A DNA stretch of 33,076 nucleotides from Ruminococcus sp. (GTDB lineage: Bacteria > Bacillota > Clostridia > Oscillospirales > Ruminococcaceae), in contig JAJBTZ010000056.1 in the NCBI GenBank assembly GCA_020860605.1, positions 1-33,076 on the forward strand, in the 5' to 3' direction. Both the position numbers and the translations under genes were made by a program. Below, piece by piece: positions 31,619 through 33,076 of the stretch. Position 1 is the first letter of the stretch. Each line of letters opens with the position of its first letter. A model generated the notes under the pieces. That model was not told where the DNA came from. It did not search any database and worked only from the letters and a program-made list of their open reading frames with translations.

Positions 31619-32291
31619 CGGGAATCTCCTCCAGTGCATAGCCTGCATTTCTGACAGCCTTGATCTGGATATTCGCCTTCAGGGCGTCAAGCTTCTTTCG
31701 TAAGTAGGAGATATAAACCCAGACGACATTGATTTCCGAGTCGCTGTCATATCCCCAAATCTTCTCAAGGAACCTCTCAGAGGGAATAATAGTGTGGGGA
31801 TTACTCATGAGGAATTCGAGCATCTGAAACTCTTTATTTGCAAGCCTTAAGCTCCCCGAAGGGGTCGAGAGCTCGAATGTGGCTCTGTCAAGCGTCACAT
31901 TCCCAAACTTTATCTGTGAGCTCTGATGCTGAGTTGAGGTCCTCGTCATCGCCCTGATTCTCGCTAAGAGCTCCTGAGAGTTAAACGGCTTCGTAAGGTA
32001 GTCGTTAGCACCCAAATCGAGCCCTGTGACCTTGTCGCTGACCTCAGACCGAGCCGTGAGCATGAGAACAGGGACGTTGTTTCCTTGCTTTCTCATCTCT
32101 TTAAGAACGGTGAACCCGTCCATCTTCGGCATCATGACATCTAAGATAACACCGTCATAGTTGTCGGCATTCAGGTAATTAAGAGCCTCCTGTCCATCAT
32201 AGACAGCATCAACAGAATAGTTATTTCTTTCGAGTATCGCGACCAGCGCTTTTGATAAAGCCTTTTCATCTTCAGCTAAAAGAAGCCTCAT
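31611..32291 (-). CDS. OmpR/PhoB-family response regulator
   Basis: A 226-aa response regulator. The receiver domain has acidic residues EDE (7-9), phospho-acceptor Asp51 in VILDVMMPKMDG, Thr in LMLTARS and Lys in LTKPF. The C-terminal winged helix includes LRLANKEFQMLEFLM and VWVYISYLRKKLD. AGGGAGG precedes the ATG. The promoter at 32324-32356 carries a tandem TTTAAGG repeat of the type this family binds, suggesting autoregulation; the twin site at the VTC promoter suggests that operon as the main target. Confidence 0.96.
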   Translation of the reverse strand: MRLLLAEDEKALSKALVAILERNNYSVDAVYDGQEALNYLNADNYDGVILDVMMPKMDGFTVLKEMRKQGNNVPVLMLTARSEVSDKVTGLDLGANDYLTKPFNSQELLARIRAMTRTSTQHQSSQIKFGNVTLDRATFELSTPSGSLRLANKEFQMLEFLMSNPHTIIPSERFLEKIWGYDSDSEINVVWVYISYLRKKLDALKANIQIKAVRNAGYALEEIPDD

Positions 32292-32323
32292 GCTTAGTCC
32301 TCCCTAAGATTCATCTTTCTATT

Positions 32324-32356
32324 ATAATACAATTCCAACCTAAAATCTACCTTAAA
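32324..32356 (-). promoter_or_regulatory. Two-component operon promoter with OmpR-type direct repeat
   Basis: Minus strand: TTTAAGG-taga-TTTTAGG (32356-32339), 9 nt, then -10 TATTAT (32329-32324). It matches the VTC promoter in 17 of 18 positions with identical spacing. Confidence 0.7.
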
Positions 32357-32393
32357 TTTCGGTGAATGTTTAGAAAAACAGTAGAATATTCAA

Positions 32394-32423
32394 GGACCGA
32401 AGCGAATCTCTTCACTTCGGTCC
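32394..32423 (-). terminator. Hairpin after rqcP
   Basis: Arms GGACCGAAG and CTTCGGTCC with an inner GAA/TTC pairing. On the minus strand it is followed by TTGAATATT, a weak T tract. It is probably the terminator of the hup-rqcP operon. Confidence 0.6.
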
Positions 32424-32439
32424 CGAATTTAAGATGTGA

Positions 32440-32682
32440 TCAAGGAATAATCTCGTATTGTCCAGCAGCGGTTTCTTTCGTTGCATATTCAGAAACCGAA
32501 AGGACTTTCACCTTGAGCGGATTCTTTCCGAGCTTAATCTCGATGATGTCGCCGACCTTCACTTCATAAGAAGCTCTCGCAGGCTTGCCGTTTGCCAAAA
32601 TTCTTCCTGCATCGCAGGCCTCGTTGGCAACGGTTCTCCGCTTGATAAGACGGCTGACCTTTAAGTATTTGTCAAGTCTCAT
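32440..32682 (-). CDS. rqcP: S4-domain RNA-binding protein RqcP (YabO-like)
   Basis: An 80-aa S4-domain protein: MRLDKYLKVSRLIKRRTVANEACDAG...VNGK-type loop (ILANGKPAR)...VKVGDIIEIKLG. RqcP helps RqcH add alanine tails to nascent chains stuck on 50S ribosome subunits. Length and sequence fit the YabO group rather than the longer Hsp15. GGGAG lies upstream of the ATG. It follows hup, a common Clostridia order, but the usual yabP/yabQ/divIC genes do not follow. A terminator stands between it and hup, only 22 nt before its start. Confidence 0.93.
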   Translation of the reverse strand: MRLDKYLKVSRLIKRRTVANEACDAGRILANGKPARASYEVKVGDIIEIKLGKNPLKVKVLSVSEYATKETAAGQYEIIP

Positions 32683-32704
32683 ACTATCTCTCCCTTTTTA
32701 GTCT

Positions 32705-32733
32705 TAAAAAACAAAGCCGACCGAGGTCGGCTT
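32705..32733 (-). terminator. Terminator between hup and rqcP
   Basis: Minus strand: AAGCCGACC-tc-GGTCGGCTT (32733-32714), TG, then six T (32710-32705). Confidence 0.85.
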
Positions 32734-32749
32734 GCCTTTTCGTAAATTA

Positions 32750-33019
32750 TCAGACAGACTCCTTAAGAGCCTTGCCGGGCTTGAAAGCGGGAACCTTTCT
32801 TGCAGGAATTGCAATCTTCTCGCCAGTCCTCGGGTTGATACCCTCTTTAGCCTGACGCTCTCTGACTTCGAAAGTTCCGAAACCGATGAGAGAAACCTTC
32901 TCACCCTCGGAAAGAGCCTCAGTGATGGCGGCAACTACTGCAGATACAGCCTTCTCAGAATCCTTCTTGGAGAGGCCGGACTTATCCGCAACCTTGCTTA
33001 CTAATTCAACTTTTGTCAT
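32750..33019 (-). CDS. hup: HU-family DNA-binding protein
   Basis: An 89-aa nucleoid protein of the HU/IHF family that bends and compacts DNA as a dimer. It starts [20 protein letters not shown] and has the signature [24 protein letters not shown], with the DNA-gripping arm ending [24 protein letters not shown] precedes the ATG. Only 57 nt of upstream sequence is in the window and I see no clear promoter in it. A terminator follows directly, and then rqcP. Confidence 0.97.
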   Translation of the reverse strand: MTKVELVSKVADKSGLSKKDSEKAVSAVVAAITEALSEGEKVSLIGFGTFEVRERQAKEGINPRTGEKIAIPARKVPAFKPGKALKESV

Positions 33020-33076
33020 GATGACTTCCTCCGTAATTATTTCGCCTGCGTGAACATAGATCCATAAGCTATATTC

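Overview
The window looks like a chromosomal segment of a gut- or rumen-type Clostridia (Oscillospiraceae/Ruminococcus-like; inference). Evidence: strong GGAGG ribosome sites, sigma-A promoters with 17-bp spacers, U-tract terminators, Thr/Glu-rich linkers in secreted proteins, a SpoIIQ-like peptidase, and families typical of Firmicutes (WalJ-like hydrolase, MurA, RqcP, HU, Maf, VTC/DUF4956). I count 32 protein genes plus one short leader ORF. I saw no rRNA, tRNA, CRISPR array, transposase or prophage gene.

Left part (1-12.2 kb). Hairpin-rich repeats lie at the left edge. A minus-strand block murA - walJ-like - rlmH follows, and divergent from it an FGGY sugar kinase and a membrane-anchored spermidine-synthase-like protein. 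A toxin-antitoxin-like pair (XRE regulator + AbiEii nucleotidyltransferase) sits between two near-identical terminators. Next come a minus operon maf - small ORF - diacylglycerol-kinase-family gene, a plus operon of a putative heavy-metal exporter (ArsP_2 type) with a small FakA-like protein, and a SpoIIQ-like M23 peptidase.

Middle part (12-23.2 kb). A Nudix hydrolase and an AT-richer lipoprotein with a hairpin-enclosed leader ORF are followed by a uronate locus. The minus operon is uxuA - uxuB - capA-like - GH31 alpha-xylosidase - MGMT-type alkyltransferase. The divergent plus operon is KDPG aldolase (with an extra VOC-like domain) - KDG kinase. Together these take fructuronate/mannonate to KDG, KDPG, then pyruvate and glyceraldehyde-3-phosphate, which fits growth on pectin or glucuronoxylan side groups.

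Right part (23.2-33 kb, all minus). HU - rqcP; an OmpR-type two-component system; a VTC polyphosphate-polymerase-type gene - DUF4956 - giant Cthe_2159-like beta-helix lipoprotein operon; and a GT2/GtrA - phosphodiester glycosidase - small membrane protein operon. The two-component promoter and the VTC operon promoter carry the same 18-bp direct repeat, each 9 bp from its -10 box. I infer that the response regulator controls itself and the VTC operon. The VTC mRNA would begin with a long stacked hairpin whose G.U pairs exist only in the transcribed strand and whose loop is complementary to the VTC Shine-Dalgarno. This regulator-leader-surface-protein unit is my best candidate for an undescribed system.

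A dispersed repeat family (GC-rich hairpin, GAA-loop hairpin, then TGAGAGG) occurs six times, mostly just 5' of genes in sense orientation. Its stems differ in sequence between copies but remain complementary.
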